Assembly: GCA_030426085.1 (NCBI GenBank)
Contig: JAUHYW010000025.1
Span: forward strand, 1 to 64,000
Reading direction: 5' to 3'
DNA: 64,000 nucleotides
From: a bacterium
Lineage (GTDB): Bacteria; Myxococcota_A; Bradymonadia; UBA7976; UBA1532
A program made the position numbers and the translations under genes. Below, in pieces: positions 8,637 to 18,080 of the stretch; position 1 is the stretch's first letter, and every line of letters begins with the position of its first letter. A model generated the notes under the pieces. It ran no database searches. It saw nothing but the letters and a program-made list of their open reading frames with translations, and was not told the DNA's origin.

Positions 8637-9182
8637 ATGGACGTGCTCGTCCTCACCCACGCCTGGCGCCCGCTGCGCCGCATCTCGTGGCAGCTCGCGT
8701 TCCAGTGGATCTTCGCCGGCCGGGCCGAGGTCATCGAGACCTACCCCGACCGCACCGTGAACTCGGCCCGCCGGGCGTGGCCGATGCCCTCGATCGTGCG
8801 CTTCCTGCGCCGGGTGAGACGCCGGCTCAGACCCCGGCGCATCACCTTCAACCGGCGCAACGTCTGGCTGCGCGACCGGGGTCGGTGCCAGTACTGCGAC
8901 CAGCGGGTGGCCTCCGACGCGTTCACCTACGACCACATCGTGCCCCGCAGCCGGGGCGGCGACACGTCGTGGGGCAACATCGTCGTCGCCTGCCTGCCAT
9001 GCAACCAGTACAAGGCCGACCTCACCCCCGAGGAGGCCGGCATGCGCCTGCGCCGGACCCCGGTCCGCCCCCGCGCTCTGCCCGACCGCGCGGCCACCGA
9101 CCTGCGCTGGCGGGCGGGCATGCCCACGTCGTGGCGGGACTACCTCGGCACCGTCGCCTGGTGGACCGACGCGCTGGAGTGA
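8637..9182 (+). CDS. HNH endonuclease
   Basis: A 181-residue protein. The N-terminal half (VLVLTHAWRPLRRISWQLAF, RAEVIETYPDRTV) is typical of a widespread HNH subfamily. The C-terminal half carries the zinc-ribbon HNH module: CQYCDQ, the catalytic-type DHIVPRSRGGD with H-N-x, WGNIVVACLPCN and the trailing KADLTPEEAGM. The residues expected for metal binding and catalysis are present, so it should be active. The ATG at 8637 has an AAGGGAGG ribosome site at 8624-8631. The larger open frame from 8577 lacks one. Proteins of this subfamily occur in both housekeeping and mobile contexts. Here it precedes a helicase-nuclease gene by 111 bases, so a shared role in handling foreign DNA is possible but unproven. 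Confidence 0.85.
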   Translation: MDVLVLTHAWRPLRRISWQLAFQWIFAGRAEVIETYPDRTVNSARRAWPMPSIVRFLRRVRRRLRPRRITFNRRNVWLRDRGRCQYCDQRVASDAFTYDHIVPRSRGGDTSWGNIVVACLPCNQYKADLTPEEAGMRLRRTPVRPRALPDRAATDLRWRAGMPTSWRDYLGTVAWWTDALE

Positions 9183-9211
9183 CCGCCCGCGGCCTGGGCC
9201 CACCCCGTAGC

Positions 9212-9237
9212 CCGCTGCCCGGATGGTCGGGCAGCGG
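9212..9237. terminator. Strong stem-loop between HNH and helicase genes
   Basis: A perfect 10-bp stem, CCGCTGCCCG and CGGGCAGCGG, with a six-base loop. It has no T-run, so it may be a transcription pause, an mRNA-stability element or a factor-dependent terminator rather than an intrinsic one. Confidence 0.45.
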
Positions 9238-9293
9238 CTCGATCTGCTGTACACTCTCCCGGCGAGTCCACCGGCGCGGGAGGGCACGGCAGG

Positions 9294-12200
9294 GTGAAGC
9301 TCGAACCCGGCTTGTACGAAGCGATCATCACCGAGGCCATGCACCGGGGGCTCGACGAGCGGGCCGAGCGTCGGTCGCTGACCGAGCACGACGGTCGGCG
9401 GCTGGCCGACCACCTCGCCCATCGACTCCGGGCGGCGCTCGACGCCCTTCCAGGGGGGCGGGATCCGACGCGCCAGGTCGCGCTGATCAACGAGTTGGTG
9501 GGCGTCATCGAGCGCCACGCCCGGGGCTTCCCCGCCGAGGACGACGCCGTACGTCCCGAGCTGCTGACCGCCATCCGCCCCGGCGAGGACCCGCCCCCGC
9601 CCCGGCCGCAGCTGCCGCTCTCCGAGTCGGGCCTCTACATTGGCGCCAACCGCGAGCGGCGCCTGGATCGGGCCCTCGATCTGGAGATCCGCTCGGCGGA
9701 CCGGGTCGACCTGATCTGTGCTTTCCTGTTCTGGAGCGGCTACCGCACTGTCCGCTCGGCCATCCGGGATCATCTCGCCGCCGGCAAGCCGATGCGGGTG
9801 CTGACGACGGTCTACGGCCGGGTGACCCAGTCCAAGGTGCTCGACGACCTGACCGCGCTGGGCGCCGACGTCCGGGTCTCCTACGAGACCGGGAGCACCC
9901 GCCTGCACGCCAAGGCGTGGCTGCTGCACCGCGACTCCACCTTCTCGACCGCCTTCGTCGGCAGCTCCAACCTCTCGCACACCGCGCTGACCTCGGGCCT
10001 CGAGTGGAACGTGCGCCTCTCGCAGGTCGAGAACGGGGGCGTGCTGCACGCGCTCGCCGGCGCCTTCGACAATCACTGGCACGATGAAGAATTCCGTCCC
10101 TATCAACCCCAGGAGTTCGCCGAGGCCATGGCCGCGCTGCGGGGCCCGCACCTGCGAGCGGTCTTCTCTCTTCGCGCCCGCCCGTATCAGTCGATCGTGC
10201 TCGAGCGCCTCGACGCCGAGCGCACGCTGCACGACCGACACCGCAACCTGGTCGTGGCGGCCACCGGCACCGGCAAGACGGTGGTCGCCGCCCTCGACTA
10301 TCGCCGGCTGTGCGCCAAGGCGGGGCGTCGCCTGCGGCTGCTCTTCGTGGCCCACCGGCGAGAGATCCTGCATCAGTCGCTGCACGTCTTCTGCCACGCG
10401 ATGTCCGACGGAGCGTTCGGCGAGGTGTGGGTCGACGGCCAGCGCCCGCACCGCAACGAGCACGTCTTCGCGTCGATCCAGTCGCTGCACCGGGCCGACG
10501 TCTCGTCGATGTTCGACCGCGAGCACTTCGAAGTCGTTGTCGTCGACGAGTTCCACCACGCGGCGGCTGACACCTACGACGCGCTTCTGCGCTGGATCCG
10601 GCCGGTGGAGTTGCTGGGCCTGACCGCAACGCCGGAGCGGGCCGACGGGCGCTCGGTGCTCGAGTGGTTCGACGGCCGGATCGCCAGCGAGCTGCGGCTG
10701 TGGGACGCCATCGATCGCGGCTTCCTGGTGCCCTTCCAATACCTCGCGGTGGCCGACGGCACCGACCTGCGCGGCGCGTGGGCCCGGGGTCGCGGCCGCT
10801 ACGACGTGCGCCGGCTGACGAACCTGTACACCGGGCACCACGCGCGGGCCCACCTGATCGTCGAGGCGGTGCGGGGCCACATCGCCGATCCCGTCAGCAT
10901 GCGGGCGCTCGGATTCTGCGTAGGTGTCGATCACGCCCGCTTCATGGCCGACGCCTTCCAGCGAGCGGGTATCCCATCGGCCGCCGTGCTCGGCGAGTCC
11001 TCACCCGCCGAGCGGGACACCGCCATCGGTGCGCTGCGGGACGGCGCGCTGGCGTGCATCTTTGCGGTCGACGTCTTCAACGAGGGGGTCGACATCCCGG
11101 AGGTGGACACGGTGCTCTTCCTGCGCCCCACCGAGAGCGCGACCATCTTCCTGCAACAACTCGGCCGCGGGCTCCGGAGGGCCGAAGGCAAGCGCTGCCT
11201 GACCGTGCTCGACTTCGTGGGCCAGCCCCACGAGGGCTTCCGCTACGCCGATCGCTTCCGAAGCCTGCTCGGCCGGGTGGGTCGCAGCGAGCTGAAGCGT
11301 CAGGTGCGAGCCGGCTTCCCCTATCTGCCAGCGGGCTGCTCGATCCAGCTCGACCGCCGCAGCCAGGAGATCGTGCTCGACAACATCAGCCGCAGCCTGC
11401 GCCTCGATCGGCGATCGCTGGGGCGCGAGCTGCGCGACTCGGGCGCGACGACCCTGGGCGGCTTCGTCGACGCCGCAGGGCTCGCGCTCGAGGATCTGTA
11501 TCGCGGCGGGCGCACGTTCTCCGACATCGCGCGGGCGGCGGGCCTGGCGGTGGCGCCGCCCGGGCCATCCGAGGCGCGCATCGGCCGGGGGCTCGGGCGC
11601 TTGATCCACGTCGACGACCCGCTGCGGCTCGAGGGATGGAGCCGCTGGCTCGACGATGCGCGGCGGCCCTGTCCACCCCGGCTCCGGTCCATGCTGTTGA
11701 CCACGATCTTCGGCGCGACGGCGGTGGCCGATCCGGACGCTGCCATGCGGACGCTGGCCGGGCATCCGGCGCTGATGACCGAGCTGCGGGCGCTGCTCGA
11801 GCTGATGACCGAGCGCACCGACCACCGCACCCTGGCCTGGATGAACCGAGCGAAGCTGCCGCTCCAGCTCCACGCGCGCTACCGGCTCAACGAGATCATG
11901 GCTGCGATGGGCGACGTGCGCGGCGGGCGGCTGTACCTGCCCCGAGAGGGGGTGCACTATGACGCGGCGTCCAACTGCAACCTGCTCTTCGTGACCGTCG
12001 ACAAGGACGCGGACGCGTTCTCGCCGTCGACGATGTACGCCGACTATGCCCTGGGCCCCTCCCGCTTCCACTGGCAGTCGCAATCGGGCACCCGCCCCTC
12101 CGATACCAAGGGGTTGCGCCATGTCGAGCACGTGGAGCGGGGCATCACGCCGCTGCTCTTCGTTCGCCCACGCAAGCAGGACGACCGCGGGGTGAGCATG

Positions 12201-12326
12201 CCCTACAGCTTCCTGGGGCCGGTGCGGATCGAATCGTGGTCTGGGGAGCGGCCGATGGACGTGGTGTGGTCACTCGCCCACCCCATGCCGGCCGACCTGC
12301 TCACAGCCGCCCGGGTCGTGGCGTGA
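9294..12326 (+). CDS. PLD-nuclease/SF2 helicase fusion with DUF3427-like C-terminus
   Basis: A 1010-residue protein starting at GTG 9294 (GGGAGGG nine bases upstream). Domain order: a short N-terminal domain; a phospholipase D-like nuclease module at about 110-270 with one HxK motif (LHAKAWLL, H205/K207, then GSSNLS); an SF2 DEAD/DEAH helicase at about 300-670 with Walker A TGTGKT (K328), DEFH box, LTATPER and QQLGRGLRR; a long C-terminal region of about 300 residues. The C-terminal end (GVHYDAASNCNLLFVTVDK, HWQSQSGTRPSDTKG) resembles DUF3427. Such fusions are found in defence islands and are presumed to process foreign DNA. Codons include more A/T-ending ones than its neighbours (for example at 10082-10110), a sign of transfer. 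No methyltransferase partner is present. Confidence 0.88.
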   Translation: MKLEPGLYEAIITEAMHRGLDERAERRSLTEHDGRRLADHLAHRLRAALDALPGGRDPTRQVALINELVGVIERHARGFPAEDDAVRPELLTAIRPGEDPPPPRPQLPLSESGLYIGANRERRLDRALDLEIRSADRVDLICAFLFWSGYRTVRSAIRDHLAAGKPMRVLTTVYGRVTQSKVLDDLTALGADVRVSYETGSTRLHAKAWLLHRDSTFSTAFVGSSNLSHTALTSGLEWNVRLSQVENGGVLHALAGAFDNHWHDEEFRPYQPQEFAEAMAALRGPHLRAVFSLRARPYQSIVLERLDAERTLHDRHRNLVVAATGTGKTVVAALDYRRLCAKAGRRLRLLFVAHRREILHQSLHVFCHAMSDGAFGEVWVDGQRPHRNEHVFASIQSLHRADVSSMFDREHFEVVVVDEFHHAAADTYDALLRWIRPVELLGLTATPERADGRSVLEWFDGRIASELRLWDAIDRGFLVPFQYLAVADGTDLRGAWARGRGRYDVRRLTNLYTGHHARAHLIVEAVRGHIADPVSMRALGFCVGVDHARFMADAFQRAGIPSAAVLGESSPAERDTAIGALRDGALACIFAVDVFNEGVDIPEVDTVLFLRPTESATIFLQQLGRGLRRAEGKRCLTVLDFVGQPHEGFRYADRFRSLLGRVGRSELKRQVRAGFPYLPAGCSIQLDRRSQEIVLDNISRSLRLDRRSLGRELRDSGATTLGGFVDAAGLALEDLYRGGRTFSDIARAAGLAVAPPGPSEARIGRGLGRLIHVDDPLRLEGWSRWLDDARRPCPPRLRSMLLTTIFGATAVADPDAAMRTLAGHPALMTELRALLELMTERTDHRTLAWMNRAKLPLQLHARYRLNEIMAAMGDVRGGRLYLPREGVHYDAASNCNLLFVTVDKDADAFSPSTMYADYALGPSRFHWQSQSGTRPSDTKGLRHVEHVERGITPLLFVRPRKQDDRGVSMPYSFLGPVRIESWSGERPMDVVWSLAHPMPADLLTAARVVA

Positions 12327-12336
12327 GGCGCCTCAC
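12323..12336. terminator. Palindrome between convergent genes
   Basis: GTGAGGCGCCTCAC is a perfect 14-base palindrome overlapping the helicase stop codon and lying 21 bases from the end of the SDR gene. No T-run on either strand, so a terminator role is only suggested by position. Confidence 0.3.
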
Positions 12337-12356
12337 CCCGACCGCCGGTCGCCCCC

Positions 12357-13175
12357 TCACCCCGCCCGCCCGAGCTGCTTGCGCATCGTCCGGGCCGTCA
12401 GCCGGTTGAACAGCCGCAGCACCGGGCGGGGCGTCACCCGGCCCAGGTTGATCATCAGCCACGCCATCGCCCCCGGGATCACCAGCGGCTTGCTGCGCTC
12501 CAGCCCTCGGATGCCGACCCGGGCGCAGCGGGCGGCGTCGATCTCGACGAAGGCCGGGGTCGACAAGCCGAACGGGTTCTCGGCGACCGCCTCGAACTCG
12601 GTGGCCACCGGCCCCGGGCAGAGCTGGGTCACCGAGATGCCCAGCCCGGCGACCTCGGCCCGCAGGGACTCGGTGAAGCCGTCGACGTAGTGCTTGGTGG
12701 CCACGTAGGCGGCGAACATCGGCATCGGGACCAGCCCGAAGCCGCTGCTCACGTTGAGGATCGCGCCCCGCTTGCGGGCGACCATCGCCGGCACGACCGC
12801 CCGGGCCATGGCGGTGAAGCCCAGCACGTTGACCCCCAGCATGCGGTCGACCTTGCCCGGATCGGCCGTCTCGAGCGGGCCGATGTCGCCCATGCCGGCG
12901 TTGTTGATGAGGACGTCGATGCGCCCGAAGCGGGTGACCACCTCGCTGACGAGGTTGCGGGCCCGCTCGCCGTCGGTCAGGTCGCAGGGGCAGACGGCGA
13001 CCGTCAGCGAGGGGCGGACCTCGCGCAGCTCGTCGGCGAGGGCGTCGAGGCGCTCTTTGCGCCGGGCGACGAGGATGAGCACCTCGGCCCGGGCGGCGAG
13101 CTGGCGAGCGAACTCGGCGCCGATGCCCGACGAGGCGCCGGTGACGATGACGATGCCTTCGATGGGGGCTCTCAT
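12357..13175 (-). CDS. Short-chain dehydrogenase/reductase
   Basis: A 272-residue classical SDR. The cofactor loop VTGASSGIG lies near the N-terminus, the NNAG motif (VLINNAGMGDIG) and the catalytic Ser-Tyr-Lys set (NVSSGFG, then YVATKHYVDGF) are all present, and PGPVATEF follows. An arginine-rich VARRKERLD after strand two favours NADP(H). The closest style is the YqjQ/DltE-like SDR group with an extended C-terminus (PLVIPGAMAWLMINLGRVTP) that may contact membrane or bind lipid-like substrates, as in 3-ketosphinganine or fatty-acyl reductases. It starts 44 bases after the metalloprotease stop on the same strand, so it may be the last gene of that operon. The substrate cannot be told. Confidence 0.9.
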   Translation of the reverse strand: MRAPIEGIVIVTGASSGIGAEFARQLAARAEVLILVARRKERLDALADELREVRPSLTVAVCPCDLTDGERARNLVSEVVTRFGRIDVLINNAGMGDIGPLETADPGKVDRMLGVNVLGFTAMARAVVPAMVARKRGAILNVSSGFGLVPMPMFAAYVATKHYVDGFTESLRAEVAGLGISVTQLCPGPVATEFEAVAENPFGLSTPAFVEIDAARCARVGIRGLERSKPLVIPGAMAWLMINLGRVTPRPVLRLFNRLTARTMRKQLGRAG

Positions 13176-13218
13176 GGGGCCGACGATACGGCATCCCGGC
13201 CCCCGGGGCGAGGGGGGA

Positions 13219-16200
13219 TCAGGGCGAGTAGGGGTCGCCGAAGTTCATCATCGGCGAGAGGTCGGCCATGATCTTGAGCAGCTCGAGGTGATCGTAGAGC
13301 CAGGCCCGGGCGGTGGCCCGCAGCGGCTCGGGGAACTCGGGGGTGCAGTCGTCGTCGACGCTGGTGCTCAGCCCGTCGGCGTCGCACAGGTCCGAGTTGC
13401 GGTAGAGCCGCTTGGCCCGCTCGATGACCCCCTGCCCGGCGCCCATGCGGTCGTCGTAGCGCAGCGCGGCGTAGACCATGCCGGTGCTGGGGTCGGTGAA
13501 GGTCACCATCCGGTCGTCATCGAGGTTGGGCGCCGCGCCGGTGCCCAGCACGAAGATGCGGGACTCGTCGCGGAAGCTCTGGTCGTAGTTCTCGAAGAAC
13601 CGGGCCTGCCCCAGCACCTGCCAGTAGAGCTGCACCGTGAAGGTGGCGTAGGGGTCCATCGGCCGGTCGTGGCTCTCGGTCAGCGGCCCGGCGTAGTTGG
13701 GCCACACCAGCTCGCCGTCCTCGAGGTGGGGGGCCACCTGGCGGAAGTCGCCGTTGGTCAGCGCGGCGCTGATCTTGGCGATCTGGTCGGGGAAGGTGCT
13801 GTAGAAGCTGACCTCCCACTCCCGCAGATCCTCGGGCGACGAGCGGGCGACGAAGTTGGTCTCGGAGTCGCTCAGGGCCTCGATGGCCATGATCTTGTCC
13901 AGATAGAAGCCGACGTGGTGCAGGCACTCGTGCCAGAAGTAGCCGCACTCCCGGTCGCCGGTCTGGAAGCTCCAGTCGGTCGAGAAGTAGCGCCCCATGG
14001 TCACGTCCACGTTCGGCTGGCCCAGGCTGCCCACCTTGGCCATCTGGGGGATGCCGTCGGGGGTGTAGCGGTTGAGGCCGTAGTTGCCGACGTCGGGCAT
14101 CAGCACCGTCTGGATCAGGTAGTTGAACGCGTTCTGCACACCCCAGGTCTTCATGCCCCAGCCGTCGACCGGGTCGGTGTAGAACCGCTGCATCTGCTCG
14201 GGGCTGTAGAACTGGGGCAGCAGCGCCGCATACAGGCCGTAGAGGTCGTGCCACTTCTTCATGCGGTTGTAGATCCGGCCGTACCACCGCGAGACGTAGT
14301 TCATGTGGGTGTTGCTGACGCTGCCCCGGGGGAAGCTGCGCTGGATGTACCAGGTGTTGAGGTCGTCGATGATGTTCTTCATCCGCTCGCCGGGGTCGGC
14401 CCCGAAGTCCCGGGTGAGGCACGAGTCGCTCAGGTTCGCCCGGCTGTGCGAGCAGTAGATGTAGGGCACCCGCACCTTCTCTTCACCGTCGACCGTCGCG
14501 GTGCTGAAGTCGGGGGAGAACGCCTCGACGTCCACCAGCCGGCGGTTGCTGTCGGCGTACATCAGCTCGCCCATCTGGTTGTAGAAGGTGGTGTAGTGCA
14601 CCGCCGTGGGGCCCGAGTTGGCGAAGCGGATGATCTCACCGTCCCGCTCGAACCACTCCCGGAAGTCGCTGACCGGCATCTCGCCGTGGTTGTCGAAGAC
14701 CTCGATCTTGCCGGCGTAGCCGAAGAGGATCGCCGCCCGGTCGTACTTGCCGATGCCCTGGCCGTCGATGGTGTAGCGGCCGGCGTAGTCCATCACCGAG
14801 CTGTAGGCGTGGTTGTAGAGCTTGGCGTCGATCTCCGCCTCGGTGATCGGATCGTGGCCCTCGGCCCGGGGCCCGACGTGGCCGTCGTCCCGGATGTGCC
14901 AGTACTCGTCGTGGTAGTTGATGGTGTCGTCCGACCCGCCGAAGTTGTGCATCAGGCCCAGGCTGTGGCCCACCTCGTGGGCCAGCACCGCGGTGTAGAT
15001 GGCGGTGCGGGCGGCCTCGTAGACCTCCTCGGGGCTCTTGCCCTTGAGGTCGCGGGCCAGCCCCATCAACGCGTCGTCGGCCATCTCGGGCAGGTACTTG
15101 TTGTAGCGGGCGGCCAGATCGGTCCGGATCTGCTCCCGCTGCTTCATGAGCTGGCCCAGGCCGCCGCGGGCGACGCTGACCTGATCGAGCACCTCGTCGG
15201 TCAGCGGCATGTGCGGGTCGTGGCCGGTGGCGGCGAGCAGCTCGTTGTCGATGAGCAGATCCTCGATGTAGGTGTCGCGGAGCTGAGCCAGCCGGCCGGC
15301 CGAGCTGTTGCGGGCGCCGCTCATCAGGCCGAGGCGGTGCATGTGCTCGAAGTGCGGCTCGAGGAAGGCGTCGACCCCGTTCTCCTCCATGAAGGCCTCG
15401 TCGGCGGGGGTGATCTGGTAGCGCTGACCGGCCCAGAACTGCGCCGCGGCGCCGGTGGTCATCTGCTCGACCATGTAGCCGGCGTCATCGAGCCCGAAGG
15501 TGGTCGACAGGGCGCTCGGATCGTCCTGCACCGCGTCCCGCCAGCCGCTGAGGTCGACCCCGTCGATGTACTCGGTCGGGTCGCGGTCGCCGTTGAGCAG
15601 CTCGAGCATCTCCTGGACCTGATAGGCGGCCAGGTTGTTGTGGTGGTAGACGTAGCCCATGCCGCTGATGATCTCGCCGGTCTCGGGGTCGTTGTTCGAC
15701 GGCCCGAGGCCCAGCAGGCCGTAGGTCATGTACTTGGGCACATACGCCATGAACGAGTAGCGGATGTCTCCCAGCCGGGGCGAGCTGCCGGGCAGGCCGC
15801 ACTCGGCGGGGTCGCCGGCCTTGACCGGGTTGTTCTCGCACAGAATGAACGCCCGACCCTCGGGGCGGTGGCCGAGCGCCTCGACGGCGTCGGTGAAGAC
15901 CCGGTTCCACTGGTCGGCCACGTCGCGGGCGATGGGCTTGAGGTCGGCGGGGAAGTCGCGGTTGACGTGGTACACCACCGGCCGCAGCTCGCGCTCGGCG
16001 TAGGGGATGGGCTCGCCGTCCGCGTCCCACCACTGCTTCCAGATGTTGTGCCGGTTGAGGAATCGCTTCTTGGTCTGCTGCCGGATGCCGGTCTGGGGGT
16101 CGTAGACCATGCGATCGGTGGTGAAGTAGCCGAACACCTCGGTCGACTTGCCCTTGTAGGGCAGCGGCTCGTACTGGTGGTCGGGGTCGATCTTCTTGAA

Positions 16201-16944
16201 GCTGTTGCGGATGGTGAACTCACCCGCGCCGCACTCATCGAACTCGTTGCCGAACAGCCAGCACACCGGGATGGTGCCGTAGCCCGGGTAGTCGAAGGTG
16301 CCCGCCTTGGCGAACAGCTTGTTGGTGATGTCGAAGTAGCTGCCGTCGGTGGCGAAGTGCGGCGCGTCGGGGTGCCGCTCGCCGGTGTCGGGGTCGATCT
16401 CCTGCACGTAGTACGGGACCGGCTCGACCGAGGCCGCCTCGAACGACATCGCGTAGTTGTGGACCTTGTTCTCCGACCAGTCGACGCGGATGTAGTCCCG
16501 CTCGTACCACGGCCGGTCGCGGGTGTTCTCCTCGCGGATGTTGAGCTGCTCGCCGGTGGTCGGGTTGTAGGCGTTCTGGATGTCGAAGTGGCTGAGGATG
16601 CGGTACGCGGCGACCACCTCGCCCTCGTAGTCCTCGCCCTCCTCGGCCTTGAGGTCGGCGCCCTCGATCAGCTCGGTGGTGCGGCGGGCGTACAGCCAGT
16701 TCTCCTGGATGTCCCACCGGATCTTGCGCATGCCACCGTGGTCGGTGTCGCCGACGTGGGTGAAGCCGTTGGCGGCGGGCACATCCACGACGGTGCGCAC
16801 GTAGTACCACTCGCCGGTGAACGTGGACTTCTCGAGCGCGTTGGGCTGCACCCGGTCGATCACCGGGCGATCCTCGGCGCAGCCGAAGGCGGTGAGGGCG
16901 AGCAGCAGCGCGCCGAGCACGCCGATCGGATAGCGGGGGGTCAT
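13219..16944 (-). CDS. Large zinc-dependent metalloprotease lipoprotein (metzincin-like)
   Basis: A 1241-residue exported protein. The signal peptide MTPRYPIGVLGALLLALT ends at the lipobox AFGC, so an outer-membrane lipoprotein is likely. The zinc site HEVGHSLGLMH (H656, H660, H666) followed by NFGGS matches the HExGHxxGLxHNF signature of the DUF4953/DUF5117-type extended zincins. A methionine further on (YSSVMDYAGR) fits a Met-turn. Other landmarks are YHVNRDFPADLKPIA just before the protease core, and a long C-terminal region with paired cysteines. The ATG at 16944 is chosen over the adjacent one at 16947 because AAGGAGGG would be too close to the latter and because TGATG couples it to the upstream barrel gene. 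Substrate unknown; degradation of extracellular protein is inferred. Confidence 0.87.
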   Translation of the reverse strand: MTPRYPIGVLGALLLALTAFGCAEDRPVIDRVQPNALEKSTFTGEWYYVRTVVDVPAANGFTHVGDTDHGGMRKIRWDIQENWLYARRTTELIEGADLKAEEGEDYEGEVVAAYRILSHFDIQNAYNPTTGEQLNIREENTRDRPWYERDYIRVDWSENKVHNYAMSFEAASVEPVPYYVQEIDPDTGERHPDAPHFATDGSYFDITNKLFAKAGTFDYPGYGTIPVCWLFGNEFDECGAGEFTIRNSFKKIDPDHQYEPLPYKGKSTEVFGYFTTDRMVYDPQTGIRQQTKKRFLNRHNIWKQWWDADGEPIPYAERELRPVVYHVNRDFPADLKPIARDVADQWNRVFTDAVEALGHRPEGRAFILCENNPVKAGDPAECGLPGSSPRLGDIRYSFMAYVPKYMTYGLLGLGPSNNDPETGEIISGMGYVYHHNNLAAYQVQEMLELLNGDRDPTEYIDGVDLSGWRDAVQDDPSALSTTFGLDDAGYMVEQMTTGAAAQFWAGQRYQITPADEAFMEENGVDAFLEPHFEHMHRLGLMSGARNSSAGRLAQLRDTYIEDLLIDNELLAATGHDPHMPLTDEVLDQVSVARGGLGQLMKQREQIRTDLAARYNKYLPEMADDALMGLARDLKGKSPEEVYEAARTAIYTAVLAHEVGHSLGLMHNFGGSDDTINYHDEYWHIRDDGHVGPRAEGHDPITEAEIDAKLYNHAYSSVMDYAGRYTIDGQGIGKYDRAAILFGYAGKIEVFDNHGEMPVSDFREWFERDGEIIRFANSGPTAVHYTTFYNQMGELMYADSNRRLVDVEAFSPDFSTATVDGEEKVRVPYIYCSHSRANLSDSCLTRDFGADPGERMKNIIDDLNTWYIQRSFPRGSVSNTHMNYVSRWYGRIYNRMKKWHDLYGLYAALLPQFYSPEQMQRFYTDPVDGWGMKTWGVQNAFNYLIQTVLMPDVGNYGLNRYTPDGIPQMAKVGSLGQPNVDVTMGRYFSTDWSFQTGDRECGYFWHECLHHVGFYLDKIMAIEALSDSETNFVARSSPEDLREWEVSFYSTFPDQIAKISAALTNGDFRQVAPHLEDGELVWPNYAGPLTESHDRPMDPYATFTVQLYWQVLGQARFFENYDQSFRDESRIFVLGTGAAPNLDDDRMVTFTDPSTGMVYAALRYDDRMGAGQGVIERAKRLYRNSDLCDADGLSTSVDDDCTPEFPEPLRATARAWLYDHLELLKIMADLSPMMNFGDPYSP

Positions 16945-17975
16945 CATCCCTCCTTGGCGGTGAACAGGCCGGCGACGTCGAGCCGAAGGTCGAGGTAGGC
17001 CTGGGTGTAGCGGTTGTAGAACGGGGCGTAGGCCGTCTGATCGGGCGCGAGCTGGGGGTGGAAGCTGGACATGCCCAGCCCCACCGAGAAGCCGCGGAAC
17101 GGCCCGAAGGTCAGCTCGGCGTCGGCGCTCTGGGCGTAGCGCTCGTGGGCCGGGTCGACGGTGGCCTCGCCGCTGGCGGGCTCGGCCAGATCGTACAGGT
17201 GGCTGACGTAGAGCCCGACCCCGCCGCCGATGGTGAGCCAGTCGAGGATGCCCAGCGACAGCCCGAGCCGATGCCCGTGCTGCCAGCGGGTATTGCGCAC
17301 CCCGGTGTGGCTCAGCTCGGCGCACTCGGCGCCGCGGCAGGTGGGGATCGAGGCGGTCTCGCGGGACGGCGTGGTGTACTCGTGCAGGTTGACCCGCAGC
17401 GAGCCGCTGTAGCTCAGCCCCAGCCCCTCGAGCAGCGGGAAGCGGTGGCTCACCGAGATCGAGGGCCGGATGCCGACGTGCAGCGTGGCCGCCTGCGACG
17501 GCTTGCTGGTCGGGAAGTAGACCGCCAGCGCCCCGCCGATCCGGGTGCCGATGCCGGGCAGGGTGACGCCGGGGGTCGACGCGCTGAGGCTCAGATCATC
17601 GAACCACCACTCGCCGGCGTCGGTCGTGGTGTCGCTCTCGGTGACCTCGCGGACCACCGAGAGCGCCGCGCCCACCGACAGATCGTCGAGCACCCGGAAG
17701 CGGGGCGCGATCCCGATCCCGACGGCGTAGTACGGGTTCCAGGTCAGCGAGTTGCCGCGATCCAGCTCCCAGACGTTGGCCTGATTGAGCAGGTTGAGCC
17801 GGCTGCCGGCCCAGCGGGACGGGCGATCGGCGGCCTCGGCGTCGAGCGCCACCTCGGCGGCGGTCTCCTCGACCGGATCGGCGTCCGGCGCGCCGGGTCC
17901 GTCCTGGGCCAGCGCCGGCGTCGCCAGCAGCGCCAGGGTGAGCGCCGCCGGCCATGGGCGATGCATGGGTCTCAT
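16944..17975 (-). CDS. Outer-membrane beta-barrel protein
   Basis: A 343-residue protein with signal peptide MRPMHRPWPAALTLALLATPALA-Q. After an acidic Ala/Asp/Glu linker the mature part alternates hydrophobic strands with Gly/Asp turns (PYYAVGIGIAPRFRVLDDLS, IGGALAVYFPTSKP, SVSHRFPLLEGLGLSYSGSL, YLDLRLDVAGLF at the end), as in 12- to 16-strand barrels of the phenol-degradation (MetA-like)/transporter type. Start ATG 17975 has GCGGAGG five bases upstream; a longer frame from 18080 is not supported. The stop overlaps the metalloprotease start (TGATG). The barrel may secrete, anchor or work with the protease. Two cysteines (IPTCRGAECAEL) likely form an external disulphide. Confidence 0.8.
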   Translation of the reverse strand: MRPMHRPWPAALTLALLATPALAQDGPGAPDADPVEETAAEVALDAEAADRPSRWAGSRLNLLNQANVWELDRGNSLTWNPYYAVGIGIAPRFRVLDDLSVGAALSVVREVTESDTTTDAGEWWFDDLSLSASTPGVTLPGIGTRIGGALAVYFPTSKPSQAATLHVGIRPSISVSHRFPLLEGLGLSYSGSLRVNLHEYTTPSRETASIPTCRGAECAELSHTGVRNTRWQHGHRLGLSLGILDWLTIGGGVGLYVSHLYDLAEPASGEATVDPAHERYAQSADAELTFGPFRGFSVGLGMSSFHPQLAPDQTAYAPFYNRYTQAYLDLRLDVAGLFTAKEG

Positions 17976-18052
17976 CAAGCCTCCGCTCTCTGCGATCGGG
18001 GGGCCGGTACGGGGCCGATCGGGCTCAGAGTCGAAAAGATCGGGAGGCGGAC

Positions 18053-18080
18053 CGTATAGAGCGGAAAATGTCAGGGGCAA
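18053..18080 (-). promoter_or_regulatory. Candidate promoter of the barrel-metalloprotease operon
   Basis: Minus strand TTGCCC (18080-18075), 16-base spacer, TATACG (18058-18053). Transcription would start near 18046, leaving a leader of about 70 bases before the ATG at 17975. Confidence 0.4.

Noticed and set aside
12754-16998. 1414-residue open frame on the plus strand
   Set aside because: It lies antisense to the SDR, metalloprotease and barrel genes and reflects third-position GC bias; it has no signal sequence, domain or ribosome site, while the minus strand encodes recognisable motifs.
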